Source: JAOSJT01 sp035914695
GTDB taxonomy: Bacteria; Bacteroidota; Ignavibacteria; SZUA-365
NCBI GenBank assembly: GCA_035914695.1
Contig: JAMIQH010000160.1
Coordinates: 1-15,994, forward strand
Direction of reading: 5' to 3'
DNA length: 15,994 nucleotides
Shown here one piece after another: positions 1 through 8,566 of the stretch; positions within the stretch are counted from its first letter, which is position 1; each line of letters starts with the position of its first letter. The notes under the pieces are model-generated. The model did no database searches. It was not told the DNA's origin and saw nothing but the letters and a program-made list of their open reading frames with translations. The translations under genes were made by a program, and so were the position numbers.

Positions 1-2006
1 GTCTCCACGATGATTTGCACCATGCGGCAGTAGAAGCGGCCTTCGGGCGTGTCGTTCGAGAACAGCAACTGCGTGCTGCCCACGCCCTTCGAGGTCACGT
101 TGATGTTGGCGAGCTTGCGGCCGAAGGCGTCGCGCACCGCGTCGGCGCGCTGCTGCGACAGCTTCAGGTTGTAGTCCTCGAGACCCAGGGCGTCGGTGTA
201 GCCCATGATGGTAACCTTGGACTGCGGGGTGATGATCTCCGACACCTCGTCGATGATTTCGCGGTTGCGCGACGAGACGGTGGAACGATCGAAGTCAAAG
301 AGAATGAGCTTGCTGCGATTGACGCGGATGTCGCCGATGCGCTCCTCGCGCTTGCGTTCGAGAGTGAGCGTGTTCATGGCGATATCCACTTGCACGCGAT
401 CCTCCTGCGCGCGGCGGTCACGCGCGAGCAACTCCACCTTCAGCGGCTCGCTGCTGCGCTTGAACGTGTCGCCGCTGATATCCCAACGATAACTGCTGGC
501 GGGCGCCGTGCCGGTGCCGCTCTGTGTGTACAGCACGCGCGGACCCTGCGTCACCTGCATCAGCCAACGCTCGATGCCGTTGGGTGCATCCACCTCGGGC
601 TGCAAGGTCAGCGCAGCCAGCGTGGAGTTGTATACGATTTCGTCGCGACGAATCGGCGCAATGATCTCATCCGAGCTGGAGGTAATCTCCACGCGGCGGT
701 TTTCCTCCTGGCCTTTCGCATCGTCTTTCGCCGAGGGATCGGCGGGGAGATTGCGCGAACGCACGGTGATGCGCTTCGCATCGATATTCCACACATTCAC
801 GAAATAATCGCGAATGGTTTCGGCGCGTTGCTTGGACAGGGTGGTGGCGCCGGCCTCGGGTCCGAGATCGGCATTCGTGCCGGTGAGCGTGATTTTCGCC
901 GCCGGATTCTCGATCAGGCGCCGTCCGATCACGTTCAGCATGTTGCGGTAAATGTCCAACTCCTGGCCCTTGGCGTCGTCTACCACAAAGCCCTTCGCCT
1001 GTTCCTGCGTGAGGAGATTCTGTCGCAGTGGGGTGCTGCCATCGCCTTCGGCGAAAAACACATAGGTCAACAGAGGATAGCGCTCAACAGTACGCACTTC
1101 CTCCACGCGAATGCTGCTCGCATCGCTCTCGCTGCCGTCGGTGCCTACGCCGCGCACCGAGAGATCCACTGCCAGCGCGGGGATGACCTCGGGTGGTGGG
1201 GGCGGGGGCGGTGGAGGCGGCGGGGGCGGTGGCAGTTCTTTCGGCGCGGGTACTGTGGCCCAACGCAATCCCACACCGGCCGCCAGACTCATCACGCTCC
1301 AGTCGCCACGGCCGGTAACCTTGGTGAAGGGCACACTCATCGCAAGCTCGGGTGTGAACAGCAGATTGCGCGACAACGGAATGTCGAAGCCCGCTCCCAC
1401 GCGCAACGCCGCACGGAAACCATTCACTTCCTGAATGTCCTCATCGCGAATAATGTGGTCGGTGCTGCCGTCGGCAAACACCTTGTCCGCCGGCGAGACC
1501 AGCACTTCGCGCAGCGTGTAGGCGGAACCCATGGCAAAGGCCATATCCACACCGAGATCGAAATGCAGCGGCGCGTCGAAGGGAAAGTACAGCAGTCCCG
1601 GCGTGACGGTGAAATAGGAGAGGGTGTTGTCGAAGGTGTGATCGACAATCAAATCCGCTGGCGGTCCGCTGGGCTGCGCCACCGAACCCACGCGGTAGTT
1701 GTTCCGCTCGAACGTCCCCGAATAATCCTGATAGCCGATGCGGCCGCTCAGCATGAGCATGCGGGAAACGGGAAATTCCACGAGACCCTCGAAGCGCAGT
1801 CCGAGCATGTCTCCGTTTTCGAATTCACACACGCCGCAAATGGCATTGCGGTCCAGCGACTCGTAGGTGCCACTGTGAAAATTGAACTGCGCACCGCCGA
1901 ACACACCGAAACGCACGACATCGTTGTACACGGGCGCGTCGTCCTGCGCATGCACGGTCGTCGCACAAAGCAGAACAAACAGCATCAGGGTGAATGTGGA
2001 TTTCAT
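1..2006 (-). CDS. OmpA-family outer-membrane protein with two OmpA-like domains (C-terminus cut by window edge)
   Basis: At least 668 residues are visible and only the last few are likely missing. Residues 1-20 (MKSTFTLMLFVLLCATTVHA) form a signal peptide. Residues about 22-255 alternate hydrophobic and polar residues as in an outer-membrane beta-barrel (start VVRFGVFGGAQFNF). A run of 14 prolines (259-272) links this to the periplasmic part. A first OmpA-like domain covers about 315-441 (LSKQRAE at 390-396, NRRVEI at 436-441). A beta-rich spacer of about 120 residues follows. A second OmpA-like domain runs from about 567 to the edge (LFDFD at 569-573, GYTD at 602-605, SQQRAD at 617-622). In this family the C-terminal domain binds peptidoglycan, so an envelope-anchoring role is likely. 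The ATG at 2006 is chosen because the signal peptide starts there and a promoter lies just upstream. No clear Shine-Dalgarno is seen, which is common in Bacteroidota. Confidence 0.9.
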   Translation of the reverse strand, partial: MKSTFTLMLFVLLCATTVHAQDDAPVYNDVVRFGVFGGAQFNFHSGTYESLDRNAICGVCEFENGDMLGLRFEGLVEFPVSRMLMLSGRIGYQDYSGTFERNNYRVGSVAQPSGPPADLIVDHTFDNTLSYFTVTPGLLYFPFDAPLHFDLGVDMAFAMGSAYTLREVLVSPADKVFADGSTDHIIRDEDIQEVNGFRAALRVGAGFDIPLSRNLLFTPELAMSVPFTKVTGRGDWSVMSLAAGVGLRWATVPAPKELPPPPPPPPPPPPPPEVIPALAVDLSVRGVGTDGSESDASSIRVEEVRTVERYPLLTYVFFAEGDGSTPLRQNLLTQEQAKGFVVDDAKGQELDIYRNMLNVIGRRLIENPAAKITLTGTNADLGPEAGATTLSKQRAETIRDYFVNVWNIDAKRITVRSRNLPADPSAKDDAKGQEENRRVEITSSSDEIIAPIRRDEIVYNSTLAALTLQPEVDAPNGIERWLMQVTQGPRVLYTQSGTGTAPASSYRWDISGDTFKRSSEPLKVELLARDRRAQEDRVQVDIAMNTLTLERKREERIGDIRVNRSKLILFDFDRSTVSSRNREIIDEVSEIITPQSKVTIMGYTDALGLEDYNLKLSQQRADAVRDAFGRKLANINVTSKGVGSTQLLFSNDTPEGRFYCRMVQIIVE

Positions 2007-2031
2007 AGGCGACAAGTTGGGTTGAAAAAGA

Positions 2032-2062
2032 GAAATGTACGCATTTTTCCATTCCGGACAAT
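2032..2062 (-). promoter_or_regulatory. Bacteroidota-type promoter of the OmpA-family gene
   Basis: Read on the minus strand, ATTG (2062-2059) is followed by exactly 19 bases and then TACATTTC (2039-2032). This matches the known Bacteroidota layout TTTG-N19-TAnnTTTG with one mismatch in each box. Transcription would start near 2025, giving a leader of about 20 bases. The match shows that this gene need not be co-transcribed with the giant gene upstream. Confidence 0.65.
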
Positions 2063-2111
2063 CATTGACTGCCCGGCGGATTTCCGCGTCCGATGATTTT
2101 TTTAAACATGT

Positions 2112-2137
2112 CCGGGGGCATGCCGTCATGCCCCCGG
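2112..2137 (-). terminator. GC-rich hairpin just after the giant gene, probable terminator
   Basis: The arms 2112-2122 and 2127-2137 (CCGGGGGCATG and its exact complement) make an 11-bp perfect stem with a 4-base loop, starting 10 bases after the stop codon of the giant gene. On the minus strand it is followed by ACATGTTTAAAAAAATC, so the U-tract is weak and displaced. Position favours a terminator or 3'-end-protecting hairpin for the giant gene. Confidence 0.5.
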
Positions 2138-2146
2138 GCCATTTCG

Positions 2147-5100
2147 TTAACGCACACGCAGCAGTCGGAGCACAACACTCTCCCGACCCTGCCGCAACAG
2201 CACCGAATACATGCCCGGCGCAAGATCCTGCACAGGCAAGGTGTGTACATACTCGCCCGCAGGCAGCGCCCACTGACGCGACGGAACAACTTCACGTCCG
2301 GCCATATCCACAATGCGCAGTTCCACCGGCGCGTCGCTGTCCGAGCGATAATGCAGCGTGGCTTGCGTCTCCACGGGATTGGGACTCAGCCAGGCACGCA
2401 AACCGGCGCGGTCGCGGATAAGCCGCTTGCCATCCGCCACGCAGTAATTGCTCAGCACAAAACTGCCGTTCACGCGCGAAGCTATGCGCACCGTGGGCCC
2501 AAGCGTAAAGTCCGTCCCGACTTCGAGCGCGCTGCTGCTGTCGGATCCGATCAGCACCAAGCAACGAAGGTAGGCCAGGCGTCCGCTGCCCGGACGCAAG
2601 GCCGCACCGTTGGCGGACACCATGACGTCACCGCTCGCGGGATCGTAATCGAAGGTCGGCGTCAGTCCTTCAGACAGCGTGCCATCCACACGGACTTCAA
2701 GTGGATACAGCATACTGGCGTTGAATCGCACCGTACCCGACCACGCGATGACCTGATTTCCGGGATTGCGATCGAGGACAATAGGGATTTCCACAATCTC
2801 ATCGGGCGCGCCTTCGACCACCGGCATGCTCACTGTGATCGCAATGCGTGTATCCACGCCCTGGCCGCTGAGAGCCGCAATATCGCTGTCGACGCAGGGA
2901 TTGTCGTAGGACACGGTGAGCTGTCCCACATAGGCGCCTTCGGGACCGGGCACGAAGCCAATGGTCAACACGAGCGAATCACCCGCCGCCACGGTCGCCG
3001 GCACAGCGGGACTGACGGATGTCAGTGCGAACGCCGCTCCACCGACCGACACCGCGCTCACACGCACGCCGAAGGTTCTACTGTTTCGCAGTGTCAATGT
3101 GCGCGTCGCTCCGGTGCCGGATATTTCCACCGGTCCGAAGGCGATATCGGTCAACCCGCTGAGTGTACCCGGGACCGTACTGGCGGTGACGTTCGAGCGC
3201 AATACCAGTTGCTCGTTCGGTGTGTCCAGAGTGGCGCGCAGTACGGCCGCGTAATTGTTGGGAGTTGCCGGGTCGGGTTGAAATTCCATCGTCACGGGGA
3301 TAGAATCGCGTGCGGGTATGCTCAGCGGCAGATTCACTGGTGAAACAATATTGAAGAAGCCCGCGTCCGGACCCGCTTCCATTCCCAACGTGCTCAGTGT
3401 CACGGCCTCATCGAGATTGTTGCGCAACTGTACCGTCCTCCGCGCATTGGCGCAGAGAGGCACATCCACGAAGGTGAAGCTGCCCAGGCCAACGCCGTCG
3501 CGCACGTCGGCGAGCACGATGATGCGCGTCACGAGATCGCATGGCGCTGTTGAACGCAGGTACAGCGTGTCGCGCCGTGCGCCCGCCATTGCCGGCGTGA
3601 AACGCACATCGATGTCGAACGCGCCTCCCGCCCGGATGGTGACCGGCAATTGCGGATCGATAGCCCATTCGGCCGGACCGCTCCATGTATCGAGCGTGAC
3701 ATCCATGCTGCCAGGATTCTGCAACGCCACGGTGCGAGTGGACGTGGCACCGGTAAATACCGTACCGAAATCCACCGTCACCTCGTCCGGCGCACGCAAC
3801 GTCCGTCTGTCGAAGGAAAGCGGCACGGTGACGCGCGGCTGCGCGGGGCTGTCGGTTTCGATCACGAGCGTGGCCTGCGCCACGCGATCCGTCGGCGGCT
3901 GTGTGGACAGCGCGCGGATGTCGAAGGCACGCACGCTGCGGGCCTCCAGACGCTCGCCGGGAGTGACCGGATTGAGTATGCTGAACAGCGCGGCGTCGGC
4001 GCCTTCAATGCGCGCGGCCTGCAACAGCACTGGCGTACCTGCGTCATTGCGAAGCTGAAGCACGCGCGTGCTGTCGACGCATTGCGGAAGCACACCGTAA
4101 TCGAGGGCGCTGGGATCGGGATTGAGTCCGTTGGCCAGGGTCGTGCCTCGAAGCTCCACGCGAATGGTGTCACGACAGGGCATGTTGACAATGATGATCG
4201 CGACGGCCGTGTGCGGTCCTTCGGCGAGCGGACTGTATTCGATGGGTAATTGCGCCGCCTGTCCAAGCGCGAGTGTGACAGGAAAAACGCCACGCGACAG
4301 GAACGCGTCCGGCGGAGCGATAATCACCGTGTCCACGGTGAGCGAGGACAGGTGCGCATTGCTGACGCTGATATTGTCGAGCAGCGTGGAGCCCACCGGC
4401 ACACCGGAGAAGAGCAACGGATCCGGCGTGGCCACGAGACTGCGTTTATACATCGCCCCTCGCAGTAGTACGAGATGCACACGTTGGCAGCGCGAGTCGC
4501 GCAGCACTAGCGTGTCCACATACACACCTTCCTGTGTCGGCAGGAAACGCACGGTGAACGAGCGCTGCTCCCCCGGTTGAATGGCGGCGGGCAGGGCTTC
4601 CACCACGGAAAATGGCGTGATAGAGCCGACTTGCTCTATGATTTCCATCATCGCACCGGTATTGCTGATGCTCATGGTGCGCAAGGGAGCGCTCTCGCAA
4701 TGCGCGATGGTGCCGAAATCCAGTTCACTCACCGATACTTCCCACGCCGAGGCCTGCCGTGTCGCCTCCACCGCGAGTACGAGTGTGGGTGAGCCCGCAG
4801 AGGATGTGCCAAAGGTGAGCACGGCACTGCGCGTACCGGTGAAATTGGCATCAGTGCAAACAACGACGCTGCGACGACTTCCCGCCGGCACCGTCAGAGG
4901 CAGGGATAGTTGCGCGGTGAAGCCGGGCTCGCTGAAACTCGCCGTGTTGATGTTCACCGGCGTGGAACCACTGTTCACAATGTCCACCGTGTCGCAGATC
5001 CCGGTCAGGGTGCAGGGATCGAGCACGAAATCGATGCGCGATTTCGACAGGGCCAATCCTGTGGAAATGCCTTCGCCCTGCAAGTCGACGCACACGGTAT

Positions 5101-8100
5101 CGGGACAGGGGGCGCTAATAATCAGACAGAGCTGTCCGCTGTATTGTCGTACCGCCTGCGGATGGAATTCGATGGGCAGATGCTGTGTGCCGCCAGCTGC
5201 CACGACGATGGGCGGTGTGGCGGGAGGTTGCGGGATGAATACGGTGGCGAGCTGCGCGGGATCGGGGCGAAGCTGCAACTCCGCCACGGTCAGCGGAACG
5301 GTACCCAAGTTGCGTAATTGCAGCGTGCGAATGCCTGTGCCGCCCACATTTTCCGTTCCAAAGGACAGTCCCGATGGATCGAGTTGCAATTCGGTGATGC
5401 TGCCCTGACCGGTGAGATGCATCAGTCGCACCTCATTGCATGGTCCCGTGGTGATTTCCACCACGGCGCTGAAATTGCCTTTGGTCACAGGACTGAAGGT
5501 GATTTCAAAAGAACGCGCGGTGCCCGGCGCCACTTCGGCGGGCAGAGGCGTGCCGGCGACGTGGAATTCCGCAGCTCCGGCAAGTACGCGCAGATTGCGT
5601 ATCTGCAAGGGCCGCACACCGAGATTGCGCACGTTGAAGGTGCGGCTTACGCCAACGTGTGCGCAGGTGGCGAATACCGTGGTGGAATCGCCTTCGACCT
5701 GCCAACCGTATTGCACGCTTGTGCCCCACAGTTGAACCACGGAAGCGTTCCCGGCGGCGGGATCGTCGTGCTCGATGGTCAAGGTGGCTTCGCTGGTCGC
5801 TACGCCAGGTGGATTGTATGCGATGATCACTCCAACGGAATCGCCGGTACCGATACTGGACGGCAGCGCCGGTCCGCGCACGGCGAAATGTCCCGCATCG
5901 CGTCCGCCCAGGATGAAGCGCTTCAACGTCAGCAAACCCACACCCGCGTTGCGCACCCAGAGCGTATCGAGCAATTCGCCGGGACATTCACGCGTACCCA
6001 TATCGAACAGCGACGCCACGATAATCGCCGGCGCATTGGAACTGGTGGCGATCACCGGAAGCCGCGCGCTGTCGGCGCAGGGCGCGGAATACCGCACCAC
6101 CAGCTCCGAAAGAATGGTCTCGATGCGATCCGGCGTGAAACGCACGTTCACCGTCACCGATCCGCCCGGACTGAGCACACGGGGCAGCGTCGGAACACTC
6201 GTCAGACCAACGCGAGGATGCGCGGGCGACAGGGCAATGCTGCTGAGCGTCACATCACTCTGTCCGCTGTTGATAATGGTGACCTGCTCCTGCGAGGTCT
6301 GCCCCACCGGTACCGGGCCCAACGCCAGGAGATTGGTGGGCGTGAAGGTGATCTCAGGCCGCACGCCAAATCCGCGCAACAGTATGGTGACGCTGTCGCC
6401 GCAGGGGTCGACACGGAGCTTGTACACGCCTTCCACCAATCCCAGATCGTTGGTCGACGGCGAGAAGCGCACATTGTAACTGCGCGTGCCACCCGGCTGT
6501 ATCGGACCCACCGGGCTGAAATGCTGATTCGGAAATACATCCTTGCCCGAGATGAACGTACGCGAAGACACCACCGCGTTGACATTGCCATTGTTGGTCA
6601 ACGTGATCACCATGTCCTTGCTCTGGCCCACGCACACTTCGCCGAAATCCACCACGGCGGGCGTGGCAACGACCTCCGTGGAATTGGCGCTGCCATCGAA
6701 CACGATGGCCGCGATTTTCGGGCATAATGGATCGCCGTAGAGAATGCGATACGTGCCGGTGAAATTCCCCGGAGCCACGGGCGTGTAGCGGAAAGTGAAG
6801 AGCGTGGAACCGCTCAATGTGCTGCCAACCGTGGGAGACACAAGGCGGACGCCCGGCGTACCGCTGAGATGTTCGAAGGAAATGATCTTGGGCTGAATGT
6901 TCCCACTCAATGTCACATTGGCGATCACATCCACCGAATCACCGACGCAGGTCAGAGGAAATGTGTACGCATTGCCGATGGACATGCTGCCGGAGTTGAA
7001 CATGCCGCTGAAGTCCACCTGCCAGGCGGGATACGCGGGATCGTTGCTGAGAATGGTCATCTTCGCATTTGCCGGCACCGAACCCGGCTGCGACGGCGTC
7101 CAGCGAATCACGATGGTGGCGCCACCCGTGGGCGCGACGGGTCCTGGTATCGGACCCATGAGTGCGAATTCCGGATGGCTGAAGTTGATGGCGCTGATGT
7201 TGAGCGGACCAGTACCGGTGTTGGGAATCACGAATTGCTTTTCCACCCAGGTGCCGCAGGAAAACGTGCCGAAATCCAGCGAGGTCGGCGTGGTGGATAT
7301 GTCCGGCGGTTGCGCGGGCACGAATTTCAGTATCCAGCCGGTGGATGTGGTGCCCGGTGCTCCGCCCGATGCGAACCCCACCTGGGGATTCACGAAATCG
7401 ATACGCGTGAGCCAGTTGGTGATGCTCTGGCTGGGCAACGCCGTGATGGTGGAGCTGTTCCAGGCCGTGCCGCCGTTGGTGGTGTAGTGCAACGCCGGAA
7501 GGGCATCGCCCACCCAGCCATTGTTCTGATCGTGGAAATACACCGCGTTGTATGTGCCCGTGGGTAAACCACCGCCGATGGAGGTGAAGGATGTTCCGCC
7601 GTTCACTGTGCGCGCCACGGGATTCCCTGTGCTGATGACGCCCGCAACAAAACCGAGATTGTCATCCAGAAATTGCAGCCCCTCGATAATGCCGAGTTGC
7701 GCTGGCAGGTTTGCGCTGATATCCACCCAACTGCTGCTGGATGTCTGCGGCTGTCCTTTGATCATCCGATGCGATTCGCCAGTGACGTACCAGTAATTCC
7801 CTGCGCTGTGTACGGCGTAGAGGGCGATTGTCGGACTCACCGTCCCCGGCAACGTCTGCGGAACCCAGGTGGAACCACCATCCGAGGTGTAATAGATGGA
7901 ACCATTGTTGCCCACGGCCATGCCTTCATTCACATTCTTGAAGTACATGTCGAAAAGCGTGTTGGTACCCGTCATGCCTGTGGTGGCCGAGGCCCAGCTC
8001 GCTCCGTTGTCCGTGCTGCGGTACAGGCGCCCATTTGAACCGCACACCCACACATTCGTGCCCACGGCCGTGACCGCCGACCAGAGACTGTGACTGGTGG

Positions 8101-8383
8101 CGAGTCCGGTGAAATTCGCCGACGGCAGCACGTACCAGGTGGGATCGCCGGCGGTTTTGCGCAGCACTCCCGAGAAGCCGCTCGCCACCGAGGCGTAACC
8201 GGCGGCGAAGCCCGTGCCCGTGTCCACCATGGCCACGCCCCACAAACCGCCTATCTGTATATGCGTCGTGGGATTCGAAAGCAGCGCCGTGGGTTGTTGC
8301 ACCCAATTTCCCTGCGCCAAGAGTGATCCCGTGCCGAGCATGATGCATGCAAGCACAACAGCCGCTTGTACCATCGTTTTCAT
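2147..8383 (-). CDS. Giant T9SS-secreted protein: propeller, 14 ASH/choice-of-anchor-D-like repeats, cohesin-like domain, sorting tail
   Basis: 2078 residues. Residues 1-23 are a signal peptide ending LLA-Q. Residues about 25-355 carry repeated Asp-box-like motifs (STDNGASW, TSDGGSTW, TTNGGTAW) typical of BNR/Ycf48-like beta-propellers. From about 360 to 1843 there are 14 repeats of roughly 106 residues, most with an early DFG-like motif, a central NxG turn, an RFxP-like strand and a late PCxD or LxGxG segment. These resemble ASH (ASPM-SPD2-Hydin) or choice-of-anchor-D domains. Residues about 1847-1980 resemble a cohesin-type sandwich. Residues 1995-2078 are a T9SS type A sorting tail (WLSPNPVETQATLHY, DMAGREV, LAPGMYSVLL). 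The protein should be exported by Sec and then by T9SS to the surface or medium. Ligand and function are unknown. ATG 8383 is preferred over an in-frame TTG at 8395, which overlaps the Shine-Dalgarno. Confidence 0.92.
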   Translation of the reverse strand: MKTMVQAAVVLACIMLGTGSLLAQGNWVQQPTALLSNPTTHIQIGGLWGVAMVDTGTGFAAGYASVASGFSGVLRKTAGDPTWYVLPSANFTGLATSHSLWSAVTAVGTNVWVCGSNGRLYRSTDNGASWASATTGMTGTNTLFDMYFKNVNEGMAVGNNGSIYYTSDGGSTWVPQTLPGTVSPTIALYAVHSAGNYWYVTGESHRMIKGQPQTSSSSWVDISANLPAQLGIIEGLQFLDDNLGFVAGVISTGNPVARTVNGGTSFTSIGGGLPTGTYNAVYFHDQNNGWVGDALPALHYTTNGGTAWNSSTITALPSQSITNWLTRIDFVNPQVGFASGGAPGTTSTGWILKFVPAQPPDISTTPTSLDFGTFSCGTWVEKQFVIPNTGTGPLNISAINFSHPEFALMGPIPGPVAPTGGATIVIRWTPSQPGSVPANAKMTILSNDPAYPAWQVDFSGMFNSGSMSIGNAYTFPLTCVGDSVDVIANVTLSGNIQPKIISFEHLSGTPGVRLVSPTVGSTLSGSTLFTFRYTPVAPGNFTGTYRILYGDPLCPKIAAIVFDGSANSTEVVATPAVVDFGEVCVGQSKDMVITLTNNGNVNAVVSSRTFISGKDVFPNQHFSPVGPIQPGGTRSYNVRFSPSTNDLGLVEGVYKLRVDPCGDSVTILLRGFGVRPEITFTPTNLLALGPVPVGQTSQEQVTIINSGQSDVTLSSIALSPAHPRVGLTSVPTLPRVLSPGGSVTVNVRFTPDRIETILSELVVRYSAPCADSARLPVIATSSNAPAIIVASLFDMGTRECPGELLDTLWVRNAGVGLLTLKRFILGGRDAGHFAVRGPALPSSIGTGDSVGVIIAYNPPGVATSEATLTIEHDDPAAGNASVVQLWGTSVQYGWQVEGDSTTVFATCAHVGVSRTFNVRNLGVRPLQIRNLRVLAGAAEFHVAGTPLPAEVAPGTARSFEITFSPVTKGNFSAVVEITTGPCNEVRLMHLTGQGSITELQLDPSGLSFGTENVGGTGIRTLQLRNLGTVPLTVAELQLRPDPAQLATVFIPQPPATPPIVVAAGGTQHLPIEFHPQAVRQYSGQLCLIISAPCPDTVCVDLQGEGISTGLALSKSRIDFVLDPCTLTGICDTVDIVNSGSTPVNINTASFSEPGFTAQLSLPLTVPAGSRRSVVVCTDANFTGTRSAVLTFGTSSAGSPTLVLAVEATRQASAWEVSVSELDFGTIAHCESAPLRTMSISNTGAMMEIIEQVGSITPFSVVEALPAAIQPGEQRSFTVRFLPTQEGVYVDTLVLRDSRCQRVHLVLLRGAMYKRSLVATPDPLLFSGVPVGSTLLDNISVSNAHLSSLTVDTVIIAPPDAFLSRGVFPVTLALGQAAQLPIEYSPLAEGPHTAVAIIIVNMPCRDTIRVELRGTTLANGLNPDPSALDYGVLPQCVDSTRVLQLRNDAGTPVLLQAARIEGADAALFSILNPVTPGERLEARSVRAFDIRALSTQPPTDRVAQATLVIETDSPAQPRVTVPLSFDRRTLRAPDEVTVDFGTVFTGATSTRTVALQNPGSMDVTLDTWSGPAEWAIDPQLPVTIRAGGAFDIDVRFTPAMAGARRDTLYLRSTAPCDLVTRIIVLADVRDGVGLGSFTFVDVPLCANARRTVQLRNNLDEAVTLSTLGMEAGPDAGFFNIVSPVNLPLSIPARDSIPVTMEFQPDPATPNNYAAVLRATLDTPNEQLVLRSNVTASTVPGTLSGLTDIAFGPVEISGTGATRTLTLRNSRTFGVRVSAVSVGGAAFALTSVSPAVPATVAAGDSLVLTIGFVPGPEGAYVGQLTVSYDNPCVDSDIAALSGQGVDTRIAITVSMPVVEGAPDEIVEIPIVLDRNPGNQVIAWSGTVRFNASMLYPLEVRVDGTLSEGLTPTFDYDPASGDVMVSANGAALRPGSGRLAYLRCLVLIGSDSSSALEVGTDFTLGPTVRIASRVNGSFVLSNYCVADGKRLIRDRAGLRAWLSPNPVETQATLHYRSDSDAPVELRIVDMAGREVVPSRQWALPAGEYVHTLPVQDLAPGMYSVLLRQGRESVVLRLLRVR

Positions 8384-8387
8384 GATG

Positions 8388-8393
8388 TTCTCC
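8388..8393 (-). promoter_or_regulatory. Ribosome binding site that fixes the start of the giant gene
   Basis: On the minus strand GGAGAA (8393-8388) lies four bases before the ATG at 8383. The upstream in-frame TTG at 8395 would overlap this site and has no comparable site of its own, so the four extra residues it would add are probably not translated. Confidence 0.7.
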
Positions 8394-8422
8394 AATGCCG
8401 AATGTGGGCCAATCGCAAAGGT

Positions 8423-8453
8423 GAAAGATAACGATCAAATCCGAATGAAAAAC
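8423..8453 (-). promoter_or_regulatory. Possible promoter of the giant gene
   Basis: TATCTTTC (8430-8423, minus strand) fits TAnnTTTG with one mismatch. Nineteen bases upstream lies GTTT (8453-8450), within a run of five T, which is a poor match to TTTG. The leader would be about 33 bases. Position is right, but the upstream box is weak. Confidence 0.35.
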
Positions 8454-8528
8454 CCCCATCTCCGGAGGACGCGCGACGTGCGTCCGACGAACAGCATTCG
8501 CTCGCATCCTTGTGGCCTTCCACGATTT

Positions 8529-8566
8529 ATCTGTGCTAATCTGTGTGAAATCCGTGCAATCTGTGG
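8529..8566. repeat. Short direct repeats of ATC(T/C)GTG
   Basis: Four heptamers start at 8529, 8539, 8550 and 8559 (ATCTGTG, ATCTGTG, ATCCGTG, ATCTGTG), spaced 10, 11 and 9 bases, followed by a GTTTTCCCCC stretch. From memory, similar runs occur in intergenic DNA of many unrelated environmental bacteria; that comparison could not be checked here. Confidence 0.65.

Noticed and set aside
15..2096. A 693-codon plus-strand open frame opposite the OmpA-family gene
   Set aside because: It is antisense to a gene with signal peptide, promoter and two clear domains. Its product is rich in His, Arg and Ala with no domain, as expected for a G+C-rich shadow frame.
8335..8383. Lipoprotein signal at VLAC in the giant protein
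   Set aside because: The cysteine is residue 13, inside the hydrophobic core, and is followed by more hydrophobic residues and a normal signal peptidase I site (LLAQ). A T9SS tail is also present.
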